15,494 bases of DNA, taken from assembly GCA_002427545.1 (NCBI GenBank), contig DIRM01000011.1:5096-20589 (forward strand), in the 5' to 3' direction. The notes beneath the pieces were generated by a model. That model did no database searches, was not told the DNA's origin, and saw nothing but the letters and a program-made list of their open reading frames with translations. Numbering within the stretch: the stretch's first letter is position 1; each line of letters starts with the position of its first letter. The position numbers and the translations under genes are program-made. Origin of the DNA: Mageeibacillus sp. UBA5436. Its GTDB lineage: Bacteria > Bacillota > Clostridia > Saccharofermentanales > DTU023. Below are positions 1-7,125 of this stretch, one piece after another.

Positions 1-17
1 TTAAAGTGAAAATAATT

Positions 18-59
18 AAAGGGCCTACAGATTAAATTTAAATTCTGTAAGCCCTTTTT
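18..59 (-). terminator. Bidirectional intrinsic terminator after the pfl operon
   Basis: Arms AAAGGGC and GCCCTTT are followed inward by a second complementary pair, TACAGA and TCTGTA, around an AT-only loop. On the minus strand it lies about 40 bases past the stop codon of the pflA fusion gene. The T-run is better on the plus strand (CCCTTTTTA) than on the minus strand (CCCTTTAATTATTTT), so it may also stop a convergent gene lying left of the window. Confidence 0.8.
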
Positions 60-99
60 AGACTTTGTTAGCTAAATGCTAATATTTATCGTGTTTTGA

Positions 100-1623
100 T
101 TACTCCAAATAAGACTCTATGGCATTGAGATTGAGAATCGTTAAAACATCATTTTCAATGTCGATATAACCTAATGATTCAAATTCACCCAATTTACGAG
201 CTAAAGCTTGACGGCCTAGCCCAGAAAAGTTACCAAGCTCAGATTCATCAAATTCAAGCGGTACTTGTATTTGGCCATCAACTTCTTGACCAATACTTTC
301 AGCTAAACGTAGGATTAGGCCAGCAGTCTTGACTGAATAATTAAGAGTAGATAGTCGATTAATTAAATCTTCTGCCCAACGAATTCGCTCAAAACTCTGT
401 GATAAAATTTCCTTCAGTATCGATTTTCTATCTTTAAAATAAACATCAAAAATCTTAGCTGGAATAGCAATGATTGTGGAATCAAGCATAGCTTGCCCAG
501 TATACCAATAAGCACTTTTCTCTAAAAGATTATGTCCACCAACAAAAGCATCCTCCTGATAAATATATAAAATCTGTTCTTTATTATCAGGTAATAGCGT
601 AAATATTTTAATTGCACCAGTATGAATAATGTACATGAAATCAGCTTGATCTCCGCTTTTAAATAAAAAATCATCTTTTTTCAAATGCATTATTTTTAGT
701 TTAGATTTAATGTCTTCAAATATTCCAGCAGGAATTTTGTTTAACAAAGGTAACTTGGCAAAATCATCAATGGTTTGAGAATCTGCGCAAGTCTTTTCTT
801 GTGTTTTATTATTCTTTGCAATTGATTTATTTAATTTGAATTTTTTAGGATTCTTTTGTTTGCGATTTTTTTGCATTTGCATGCTTAATAATTGATTAGC
901 ATAAATTTCAAATTCTTTAGCTTTATCAATATCCATCGCAGGAACATCCTCTAATAAATAAGGCCGATCTAATTCTTTATATTTTTGAACACCGGCTGTA
1001 TGATACGGTAATATTTCGAGGCGTTCAATCATATGCTGAATGGGTTTAATAGTTTCAACTAATTCTTGCATGGCTTTTTGATTATCTGTATAACCAGGTA
1101 CCATAACATGCCGAATCCAGATTTGACCTGCAAATCCATAATCTTCTAGATTTGACATGAAATCTAATAAAGGCTTTTGACTGACAAAGCACATATCATG
1201 ATAATCTTTGTCAGAAAAAGCTTTAATATCAAGCATTACAGTATCAACATAAGGAAAAATTTCTGGGAAGAATTCTTTTTGACCATATCCTGATGTATCA
1301 ACACAAGTACTGAAACCATTTTCTTTTAAAAGCTTTAAACTTTCAACTAAAAACTCACCTTGAACTAAAGGTTCGCCTCCGGAAAAGGTCACACCGCCTT
1401 CTTCGCCTTGATAGGCTTTATAGCGTTTTGCCAATTGCAAAATTTCAGTTGGCGTAATCTCTCTACCTTGAAACATTTCTTGAGTATCAGGGTTATGGCA
1501 ATAGCGGCAACGGAGGGGACAGCCCTGTAAGAAGAAAATAGTTCTTATACCAGGGCCATCAACCAATCCCATTGTCTCTACGGAATGTAGGAATCCTTTT
1601 GTTTTATCTTTATAATGCTTCAT
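100..1623 (-). CDS. pflA: Pyruvate formate-lyase activating enzyme fused to a Crp/Fnr-family regulator
   Basis: 507 residues. Residues 1-248 are a PFL-activating enzyme, a cytoplasmic radical SAM protein that makes the glycyl radical on PflB. The cluster-binding CX3CX2C is C35, C39, C42; D22-GPG-I-R and the SGGEP motif (81-85) are present. A Lys/Asn-rich linker (about 249-285) leads to a second complete protein: a cyclic-nucleotide-type beta-barrel (about 290-400), a long dimerisation helix (about 402-428) and a winged helix-turn-helix (about 430-500) with recognition helix near GRQALARKL. A single Cys (C279) precedes the barrel, so an Fnr-type iron-sulfur cluster in this part is unlikely. 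The start at 1623 gives the usual N-terminus and overlaps pflB by 14 bases, suggesting coupled translation; no strong ribosome site is seen. An upstream ATG at 1644 is less likely. The Crp part has no ribosome site or nearby ATG of its own. Fusion of these two families is unusual. Confidence 0.9.
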   Translation of the reverse strand: MKHYKDKTKGFLHSVETMGLVDGPGIRTIFFLQGCPLRCRYCHNPDTQEMFQGREITPTEILQLAKRYKAYQGEEGGVTFSGGEPLVQGEFLVESLKLLKENGFSTCVDTSGYGQKEFFPEIFPYVDTVMLDIKAFSDKDYHDMCFVSQKPLLDFMSNLEDYGFAGQIWIRHVMVPGYTDNQKAMQELVETIKPIQHMIERLEILPYHTAGVQKYKELDRPYLLEDVPAMDIDKAKEFEIYANQLLSMQMQKNRKQKNPKKFKLNKSIAKNNKTQEKTCADSQTIDDFAKLPLLNKIPAGIFEDIKSKLKIMHLKKDDFLFKSGDQADFMYIIHTGAIKIFTLLPDNKEQILYIYQEDAFVGGHNLLEKSAYWYTGQAMLDSTIIAIPAKIFDVYFKDRKSILKEILSQSFERIRWAEDLINRLSTLNYSVKTAGLILRLAESIGQEVDGQIQVPLEFDESELGNFSGLGRQALARKLGEFESLGYIDIENDVLTILNLNAIESYLE

Positions 1624-3880
1624 GGAAAGTACGTGAAATGACATCTTCTTGATGTTCGCGATCCAATTGATTGAATCTGACAGCATAACCAGATACTCTA
1701 ATTGTTAAATTAGGATATTTTTCTGGATGATTCATGGCATCAATCAAGAGTGCACGATCTAGAACGTTAACATTGATATGGAAAGCATTTTGTCTGAAAT
1801 AACCATCTAAGATATTGACTAAATTGCTAACACGTTCGGGTTCATTTTTACCAAGTGAGCTAGGTACAATAGAGAAAGTATTAGAGATACCATCTTGGCA
1901 AACATCTTTATATGGTAATTTGGCAACAGAGTTCAAAGAAGCTAAAGCTCCAGATTTATCTCTACCGTTCATAGGATTTGCTCCAGGTGCAAAAGGTTCG
2001 CCTTTCTTTCTACCATCTGGGGTAGAACCTGTCTTTTTACCATAAGTAACATTAGAAGTGATTGTCAATAAGGAGAGAGTATGTTCTGCATTACGATAAG
2101 CTGGAGTTTTTCTTAAAGCTTCCATGAAATACTCGGATATTTGAATGGCTAATTGATCAACACGATCGTCATCATTACCATATTTTGGAAAATCTCCGAT
2201 TGTTTCAAAATCAACTGCAAGACCATTTTCATCACGAATTGGTTTTACTTTTGCATATTTAATTGCGGATAAGGAATCGGCAGCAATGGAGATACCTGCA
2301 ATACCGAAAGCCATAAAACGATGTACTTCTGGATCATGTAAGGCCATTTGACCAGCTTCATAAGCATATTTATCATGCATATAGTGAATGGTATTCATGG
2401 TATTAACATAAATATTAGCGAGTTTATCCATAACTTTTTTGTAATTTTCCCAAACAGCATCGTAAGTTAAAATTTCTTCATTATTTTTTTCAATTCCTTC
2501 GATAACTTGGATTAAATTACCATTTTTATCTTTTTTAACTTCATCAATACCACCATTGATAGAATATAATAAAGATTTAGCTAAATTGGCTCTAGCACCA
2601 AAGAATTGCATTTGTTTACCAATTTGCATAGCAGAAACACAGCAAGCAATGCCATAATCATCGCCATAGATTGGACGCATTAAGTCATCACTTTCATATT
2701 GAATGGAGTCTGTTAAAATACTCATTTTTGCACAATAATCTTTAAAGCCTTGTGGTAAATCATCTGACCATAAAATAGTCATATTTGGTTCTGGTGAAGT
2801 GCCCATATTACTTAAAGTATGTAAAAAGCGGAATGATGTCTTTGTAACAAGAGTACGACCATCTTCGCCCATACCACCGATACTTTCAGTTACCCAAGTT
2901 GGATCACCAGCAAATAATTCATCATATTCTGGTGTTCTTAAGTGACGAACTAAACGTAATTTAATAACAAATTGATCAATTAATTCTTGAGCTTCTTTTT
3001 CATTGATTAAACCACGGTCTAAATCACGTTTAATATAAATATCTAAGAAGGTTGTATTACGACCAAGACTCATAGCAGCGCCATTGTTTTCTTTAACAGC
3101 TGCTAAGTAACCAAAATAGAGCCATTGTACAGCTTCTTTTGCGTTTTCTGCTGGTCTACCAATATCACAACCATATTTGGCAGCCATTGATTTCATCTCA
3201 TTTAAGGCTCTAATTTGTTCAGAGTATTCTTCTCTTAAACGAATAGTTTCTTCTGTTGCATTACCTATTAAATTTACTTTGTCTTTTTTACGATCTTCAA
3301 TTAAAGTATCTATGCCATAAAGAGCAATTCGACGATAATCACCGATAATACGACCGCGGCCATAAGCATCAGGTAAACCTGTTAATAAACCAACAGTACG
3401 TGCTTTTCTTGTTTCTGAAGTATAAGCATCAAAAACACCTTCATTATGAGTTTTTCTGAATTCTGTAAAATGTTCTTTCATTGTTGGATCCATCTTTAAA
3501 CCATAAGCTTCAAGAGAGGAGTCAACCATTCTAAAACCACCATAAGGATTCATCATTCTTTTTAATGGTTCGTCTGTTTGTAAACCAACAATAACTTCTT
3601 TATCCTTATCAATATAACCAGGCTCAAAATTATCAATGCCTGAAAATCTGGTTACGTCAACAGATATGGTTTTATTTTTGACTTCATCAAGAATCATATC
3701 ATTGACTTTATTCCATAAATATTCAGTGTTTTCAGTAGGACCTTCTAGAAAGGTATCATTCCCTTCAAACGGTGAATAATTCTTTTGTATAAAATCCCTC
3801 GTATTAATATTTTCTGCCCAATCTCCCGTTTTAAAATCTTGCCAAGCTTTTTGATTTTGTGATTTTTCTTTGATGCTCAT
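1610..3880 (-). CDS. pflB: Pyruvate formate-lyase (formate C-acetyltransferase)
   Basis: 756 residues, the usual length. It cleaves pyruvate with coenzyme A to acetyl-CoA and formate in anaerobic fermentation. The adjacent catalytic cysteines are C413-C414 (GIACCVSAM), and the glycyl-radical site is G731 in VRVSGYAVRF near the C-terminus, matching the classic PflB pattern, so the enzyme should be active. The ATG at 3880 is chosen because AGAAAGGA sits six bases upstream; an in-frame TTG at 3886 would put the ribosome site too close. It is first in an operon with its own activase gene, which begins inside its last codons. The promoter region carries a Crp-like site. Confidence 0.97.
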   Translation of the reverse strand: MSIKEKSQNQKAWQDFKTGDWAENINTRDFIQKNYSPFEGNDTFLEGPTENTEYLWNKVNDMILDEVKNKTISVDVTRFSGIDNFEPGYIDKDKEVIVGLQTDEPLKRMMNPYGGFRMVDSSLEAYGLKMDPTMKEHFTEFRKTHNEGVFDAYTSETRKARTVGLLTGLPDAYGRGRIIGDYRRIALYGIDTLIEDRKKDKVNLIGNATEETIRLREEYSEQIRALNEMKSMAAKYGCDIGRPAENAKEAVQWLYFGYLAAVKENNGAAMSLGRNTTFLDIYIKRDLDRGLINEKEAQELIDQFVIKLRLVRHLRTPEYDELFAGDPTWVTESIGGMGEDGRTLVTKTSFRFLHTLSNMGTSPEPNMTILWSDDLPQGFKDYCAKMSILTDSIQYESDDLMRPIYGDDYGIACCVSAMQIGKQMQFFGARANLAKSLLYSINGGIDEVKKDKNGNLIQVIEGIEKNNEEILTYDAVWENYKKVMDKLANIYVNTMNTIHYMHDKYAYEAGQMALHDPEVHRFMAFGIAGISIAADSLSAIKYAKVKPIRDENGLAVDFETIGDFPKYGNDDDRVDQLAIQISEYFMEALRKTPAYRNAEHTLSLLTITSNVTYGKKTGSTPDGRKKGEPFAPGANPMNGRDKSGALASLNSVAKLPYKDVCQDGISNTFSIVPSSLGKNEPERVSNLVNILDGYFRQNAFHINVNVLDRALLIDAMNHPEKYPNLTIRVSGYAVRFNQLDREHQEDVISRTFHEAL

Positions 3881-3941
3881 ATGCAATCCTTTCTAAATGT
3901 ATAAAAAAATTATTTATGAATTTCTTTTTTCTATTACTGGC

Positions 3942-3947
3942 ATTATA
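3942..3947 (-). promoter_or_regulatory. pflB promoter -10 element
   Basis: Minus strand TATAAT, placing transcription start near 3935 and giving a 5' leader of about 55 bases. The sequence 17 bases upstream reads CAGCGT, a poor -35 box, as expected for an activator-dependent promoter. Confidence 0.6.
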
Positions 3948-3971
3948 TTAAAGGAAGTGTAGCAACGCTGC

Positions 3972-3987
3972 AGTGATGCTAATCACA
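3972..3987. promoter_or_regulatory. Crp/Fnr-type binding site upstream of pflB
   Basis: AGTGATGCTAATCACA matches the classic TGTGA-N6-TCACA pattern with one changed base. Its centre is about 44 bases upstream of the inferred pflB start (-41.5 if transcription starts at 3938), the position of class II activator sites. The likely ligand is the Crp/Fnr domain fused to PflA in the same operon (inference). It could also affect the divergent icd gene, whose inferred promoter starts about 23 bases away. Confidence 0.55.
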
Positions 3988-4009
3988 AATTACAATTAAT
4001 GATTAATTA

Positions 4010-4036
4010 TTGATAAATTTGGTGTAATGCTATAAA
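4010..4036 (+). promoter_or_regulatory. Putative icd promoter
   Basis: TTGATA at 4010-4015 and TATAAA at 4031-4036, the latter preceded by TG one base upstream (extended -10, TGCTATAAA). The 15-base spacer is short, which the extended -10 may offset. It predicts a leader of about 90 bases before the ATG. Confidence 0.45.
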
Positions 4037-4133
4037 TTATCTTATGTTAATATATAGTTTTTTGTATCTTATTAAGACAAAAGATTGAAGTTAGATGAAA
4101 AATATTATCTAAAATAGATTGTGATGGTAAATA

Positions 4134-5348
4134 ATGAAGAAGATTTTAATGAAAACCCCTTTAGTTGAAATAGACGGTGATGAAATGACAAGAATCATTT
4201 GGCAAAACATCAAAGAAGAATTAATTTTGCCATTCGTTGATTTGAAAACTGAATATTATGATTTATCTTTAACTAAGCGAGATGAAACAAAAGATCAAAT
4301 TACAGTCGATGCTGCTCTTGCTTGCAAGAAATATGGAGTAGGTGTTAAATGTGCAACCATAACATCTAATTTGCAAAGAAAAGAAGAATATAATTTAAAG
4401 GCTCTTTATCCAAGTCCCAATGCAACACTTAGAGGAATCTTAGATGGTACAATTTTCAGAACACCAATTGTGGTTAATAATGTATCTCCAGTCGTTAATA
4501 CTTGGCAAAAACCCATAACAATTGCTCGACATGCTTATGGTGATGTTTATAAAAATTCAGAAATGAAAATTAATGAACCTGGTACGGCATTTTTAACTTT
4601 TGTTGGCGAATCTGGTCAGATTGAAACAAAGATGATTCAACAGATGACTGGCGCTGGTGTTTTACAAGGTATGCATAATTATGATGCTTCAATCGAAAAA
4701 TTTGCTCATACTTGTTTTCAATTTGCTTTAGAACAAAAAGAAGATCTTTGGTTTTCAACAAAAGACACCATATCTAAAACATATGATGGCAATTTTAAAG
4801 AAATTTTTCAAAAGATTTATGATGAATTTTATAGCAAGCAATTTGAAGAGAATGGCATTGAATACTTTTATACTTTAATTGATGATGCTGTAGCAAGGGT
4901 TGTTCGTTCGGAGGGTGGCTTTATTTGGGCTTGTAAAAATTATGATGGCGATGTAATGAGTGATATGATATCAACTGCTTTTGGCAGTTTAGCTATGATG
5001 ACTTCTGTTTTGATGTCACCAGATGGCACTTTTGAATATGAAGCGGCACATGGCACGGTAACAAAACATTATTATCGTTATTTAAAAGGTGAGAAAACTT
5101 CGACTAATCCTATGGCTACAATTTTTGCTTGGGGTGGCGCTTTAGCAAAACGTGGGGAATTAGACGATATGCCTGAATTAAAACGCTTTGGTGATTTACT
5201 TTGTGAAACCTCTGTAGAGACCATTGAATCAGGTATTATGACTGGCGATTTAATAAATATGGCAAAAGGGGATAATCTACAAAAAGTTAATACGGATGAT
5301 TTCTTAAAAGCGGTCAGAACCAGATTAGAAAAAAAATATACTAATTAA
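4134..5348 (+). CDS. icd: NADP-dependent isocitrate dehydrogenase (homodimeric, eukaryote-like type)
   Basis: 404 residues. It converts isocitrate to 2-oxoglutarate with NADP+, in the cytoplasm, supplying carbon for glutamate. The sequence follows the subfamily of human IDH1 rather than E. coli Icd: EIDGDEMTRIIWQ at the start, substrate residues S94, R100, R109 and R132 (ARHAYGD) at the same numbers as I recall for human IDH1, and the metal-binding ACKNYDGDVMSD motif. HGTVTKHY carries a Lys and His at the NADP 2'-phosphate positions, supporting NADP over NAD. The gene is divergent from pflB and convergent with dinB. GATGG seven bases before the ATG is a weak ribosome site; an in-frame ATG at 4149 (preceded by GAAGAAG) is an alternative that would still keep the conserved start. 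Confidence 0.95.
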   Translation: MKKILMKTPLVEIDGDEMTRIIWQNIKEELILPFVDLKTEYYDLSLTKRDETKDQITVDAALACKKYGVGVKCATITSNLQRKEEYNLKALYPSPNATLRGILDGTIFRTPIVVNNVSPVVNTWQKPITIARHAYGDVYKNSEMKINEPGTAFLTFVGESGQIETKMIQQMTGAGVLQGMHNYDASIEKFAHTCFQFALEQKEDLWFSTKDTISKTYDGNFKEIFQKIYDEFYSKQFEENGIEYFYTLIDDAVARVVRSEGGFIWACKNYDGDVMSDMISTAFGSLAMMTSVLMSPDGTFEYEAAHGTVTKHYYRYLKGEKTSTNPMATIFAWGGALAKRGELDDMPELKRFGDLLCETSVETIESGIMTGDLINMAKGDNLQKVNTDDFLKAVRTRLEKKYTN

Positions 5349-5394
5349 TAATTTCATTGAAATCAATATTATATATTTTTAACATGGGCTTTTA

Positions 5395-5432
5395 ATAATT
5401 TGGTGGATGTTTTTTAATATCTACCAAATTAT
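5395..5432. terminator. Hairpin between convergent icd and dinB
   Basis: Fourteen-base arms, ATAATTTGGTGGAT and ATCTACCAAATTAT, with one G-T mismatch (a wobble pair in plus-strand RNA), around a T-rich ten-base loop. It overlaps the dinB stop codon. No clear T-run follows on either strand, so termination is plausible but not certain. Confidence 0.4.
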
Positions 5433-6656
5433 ACCTGGTGGTTTAATTTCTGGCGGAATTTCTTTTGCTATTTTGATATCTTCCATTAATCTAGCTGGAT
5501 AAGCTATTTTTTTACCATATCTTTCATGTAAATAAAAAATAGCATCTTCTAAGTTTTCTAAATTTGCTAAATATGAAAAATCAGAAAATAAATTAATTTG
5601 TCTTGGCAGATTATCGTTTTCTAAATAAATAGCCCTAATGGTTAAAGAACGAATTGGTTTAGACCAAACATAAGATTCTTTAAATAGCAAAAAACCTCTT
5701 TCTGCAAGATAATAAGCATTATGAGTAGGGTAGGGTAAAAAAGTTTGAAAATCACGATGGATTAAATCATTAGAACGTACATTAATATTTACTCCTCTGG
5801 CTCTAAGTCGATGAATCCTTAGGCGTTTACCAACTTCTTCACTTAAAGCTAATAACACTCTCCAAACTTCAATATTACTTGTTAAATCTTCCTTGGTAGT
5901 TATGCCATGTCCAACTGTTTTAATCGGAAAAGATTCACCATAAACGCGAACTCGGCCTTCATCTAAACCATTAGCCCATTTCCAAATTTTAATGCCATTG
6001 ATGCCTAATTTTTTCTGAAGAAAACTAGGTTCTGTCTTTGCTAAATCTCCAATTGTTAAAATATTCCATTTTTTGAGTTTTTTATTTGTCGCAGGACCTA
6101 CTCCTAAAAGTGCATTAGCCGGTAAATGCCAAATTACATCTTCAAATTGATCATAATCTATAATGGTAATGGCATCAGGCTTTTTTAAGTCACTGCCAAG
6201 TTTAGCGAATACTTTATTGAAACTAATGCCAATTGATACAGTTAAACCTATCTCTGTCTTGATACGTTTATTGATCATATGTGCAATGTTTAAGCCGCTA
6301 CCAAATAAATTTTTGCTATTCGTTACATCGAGCCAACATTCATCTAAACCGAAAGGTTCGATTTGATCTGTATAGTCAAGATAAATTTTTTGAGCCTTTT
6401 TAGAATATAAAATATATTGATCATATTGAGGCGGAACTAAAATTAAATTTGGACATTTTTGCTTAGCCTGCCAAATGACTTCACCTGTTTTTACCCCAGC
6501 CATTTTAGCTTCTTGGGATTTAGCTAAAATTATGCCATTACGATCTTCTTTAGAACCACCAACGGCAACTGGTTTACCTTTTAAGCTTGGATTTAACATA
6601 ATTTCTACTGATGCATAATAAGCATTCATATCACAATGTAAAATAACTCGCTTCAT
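5421..6656 (-). CDS. dinB: Y-family DNA polymerase (DinB/Pol IV-like)
   Basis: 411 residues. An error-prone translesion polymerase that copies past damaged bases. The catalytic acidic residues are D9 in HCDMNAYYASVE and D105-E106 in GLDECWLDVT; the tyrosines after DMNA supply the steric gate against ribonucleotides. A helix-hairpin-helix region (around LLGVGPATNKKL) and the little-finger domain follow, and QINLF (353-357) fits the sliding-clamp binding motif QxxLF. The start at 6656 is set by AAAGGA eight bases upstream and by the family N-terminus; reading further upstream gives only low-complexity sequence. A LexA-like box lies just upstream, so DNA-damage induction is likely. It might equally be called UmuC-like; the family is certain, the subgroup less so. 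Confidence 0.93.
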   Translation of the reverse strand: MKRVILHCDMNAYYASVEIMLNPSLKGKPVAVGGSKEDRNGIILAKSQEAKMAGVKTGEVIWQAKQKCPNLILVPPQYDQYILYSKKAQKIYLDYTDQIEPFGLDECWLDVTNSKNLFGSGLNIAHMINKRIKTEIGLTVSIGISFNKVFAKLGSDLKKPDAITIIDYDQFEDVIWHLPANALLGVGPATNKKLKKWNILTIGDLAKTEPSFLQKKLGINGIKIWKWANGLDEGRVRVYGESFPIKTVGHGITTKEDLTSNIEVWRVLLALSEEVGKRLRIHRLRARGVNINVRSNDLIHRDFQTFLPYPTHNAYYLAERGFLLFKESYVWSKPIRSLTIRAIYLENDNLPRQINLFSDFSYLANLENLEDAIFYLHERYGKKIAYPARLMEDIKIAKEIPPEIKPPGIIW

Positions 6657-6671
6657 AATACAATCCTTTAA

Positions 6672-6685
6672 CAAACATATGTTCG
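6672..6685. promoter_or_regulatory. LexA/DinR-type SOS box before dinB
   Basis: CAAACATATGTTCG; read on the minus strand it is CGAAC-ATAT-GTTTG, one base away from the Gram-positive CGAAC-N4-GTTCG consensus. It lies at about +2 to +15 of the inferred dinB transcript, where a bound repressor would block transcription. Confidence 0.7.
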
Positions 6686-6693
6686 TTTTAATA

Positions 6694-6722
6694 ATTATAA
6701 TTATTTTGATTGAAAAAGACAA
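6694..6722 (-). promoter_or_regulatory. dinB promoter
   Basis: Minus strand TTGTCT (6722-6717), 17-base spacer, TATAAT (6699-6694). Predicted start near 6687, immediately before the LexA-like box. Confidence 0.65.
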
Positions 6723-6767
6723 GATGAAATTATTAATTAAAATAAATAAACGAGATTTGAAATTTGC

Positions 6768-6796
6768 TTGACAACCGTACATTTTTATCATATTGT
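6768..6796 (+). promoter_or_regulatory. Promoter of the T-box/lyase transcript
   Basis: TTGACA at 6768-6773, a 17-base spacer, and TATTGT at 6791-6796. Predicted start near 6803, just before the conserved 5' part of T-box Stem I. Confidence 0.75.
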
Positions 6797-6802
6797 TAAT
6801 AA

Positions 6803-7092
6803 AATTAAAAGCGATGATGGAGAGAAAAATATCCTCAATCAGCATATTTGGTTTATTATCAGATAGTAGAGAAGCTGCGGTTGGTGCAAGCAGTTGCTGA
6901 CGGATATATAAATACACTCTAGAGCTGATGTTCTGAAAAATTTTTTAGTAGGAACATACGGAAGCCTACCGTTATCAAGGCAGGGATTGTTTGATCCCGA
7001 TGAGTGGCAGTATTCTATACTGCAATCAGGGTGGTACCGCGAGAATGTGATTTTCGTCCCTGAGCAAGACTTAACTTGCTCAGGGATTTTTT
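6803..7092 (+). promoter_or_regulatory. T-box riboswitch leader, tyrosine specifier (UAC)
   Basis: The T-box sequence AGGGTGGTACCGCG is at 7028-7041, followed by a terminator. Stem I is recognisable: AGAG (6821-6824) pairs with CTCT (6917-6920) and ATATCC (6829-6834) with GGATAT (6902-6907), leaving an internal loop whose 3' side is ATAAATACA. The triplet in the standard specifier position, followed by one purine and the lower stem, is TAC (6913-6915), a tyrosine codon. The apical GGTTGGTGCAAG loop motif is near 6879-6890. In the T-box bulge TGGT, the last base pairs with a discriminator A, as expected for tRNA-Tyr. Uncharged tRNA-Tyr should stabilise the antiterminator and allow expression of the lyase gene downstream. 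Confidence 0.93.
7058..7092 (+). terminator. T-box attenuator terminator
   Basis: Perfect 11-base arms CCCTGAGCAAG and CTTGCTCAGGG with a six-base loop, then ATTTTTT. It is the off-state structure competing with the antiterminator that contains the T-box sequence. Confidence 0.93.
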
Positions 7093-7125
7093 ATTTGAGC
7101 AAGAAAAATAAAAAGGAGAACCACT

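Noticed and set aside
68..82. TTAGCTAAATGCTAA near the pfl terminator resembling half of the 15241-15261 palindrome
   Set aside because: The match is partial, lies downstream of a gene rather than at a promoter, and is likely chance in AT-rich DNA.
6814..6900. A 28-codon open frame (starting MMERKISS) inside T-box Stem I, looking like a leader peptide
   Set aside because: It lies wholly in conserved T-box structure, has no ribosome site, and the T-box itself explains the regulation.
6657..6917. N-terminal extension of the dinB reading frame
   Set aside because: The extra residues are low-complexity and overlap the promoter, the LexA-like box and the T-box leader; the ATG at 6656 has a good ribosome site and the family N-terminus.
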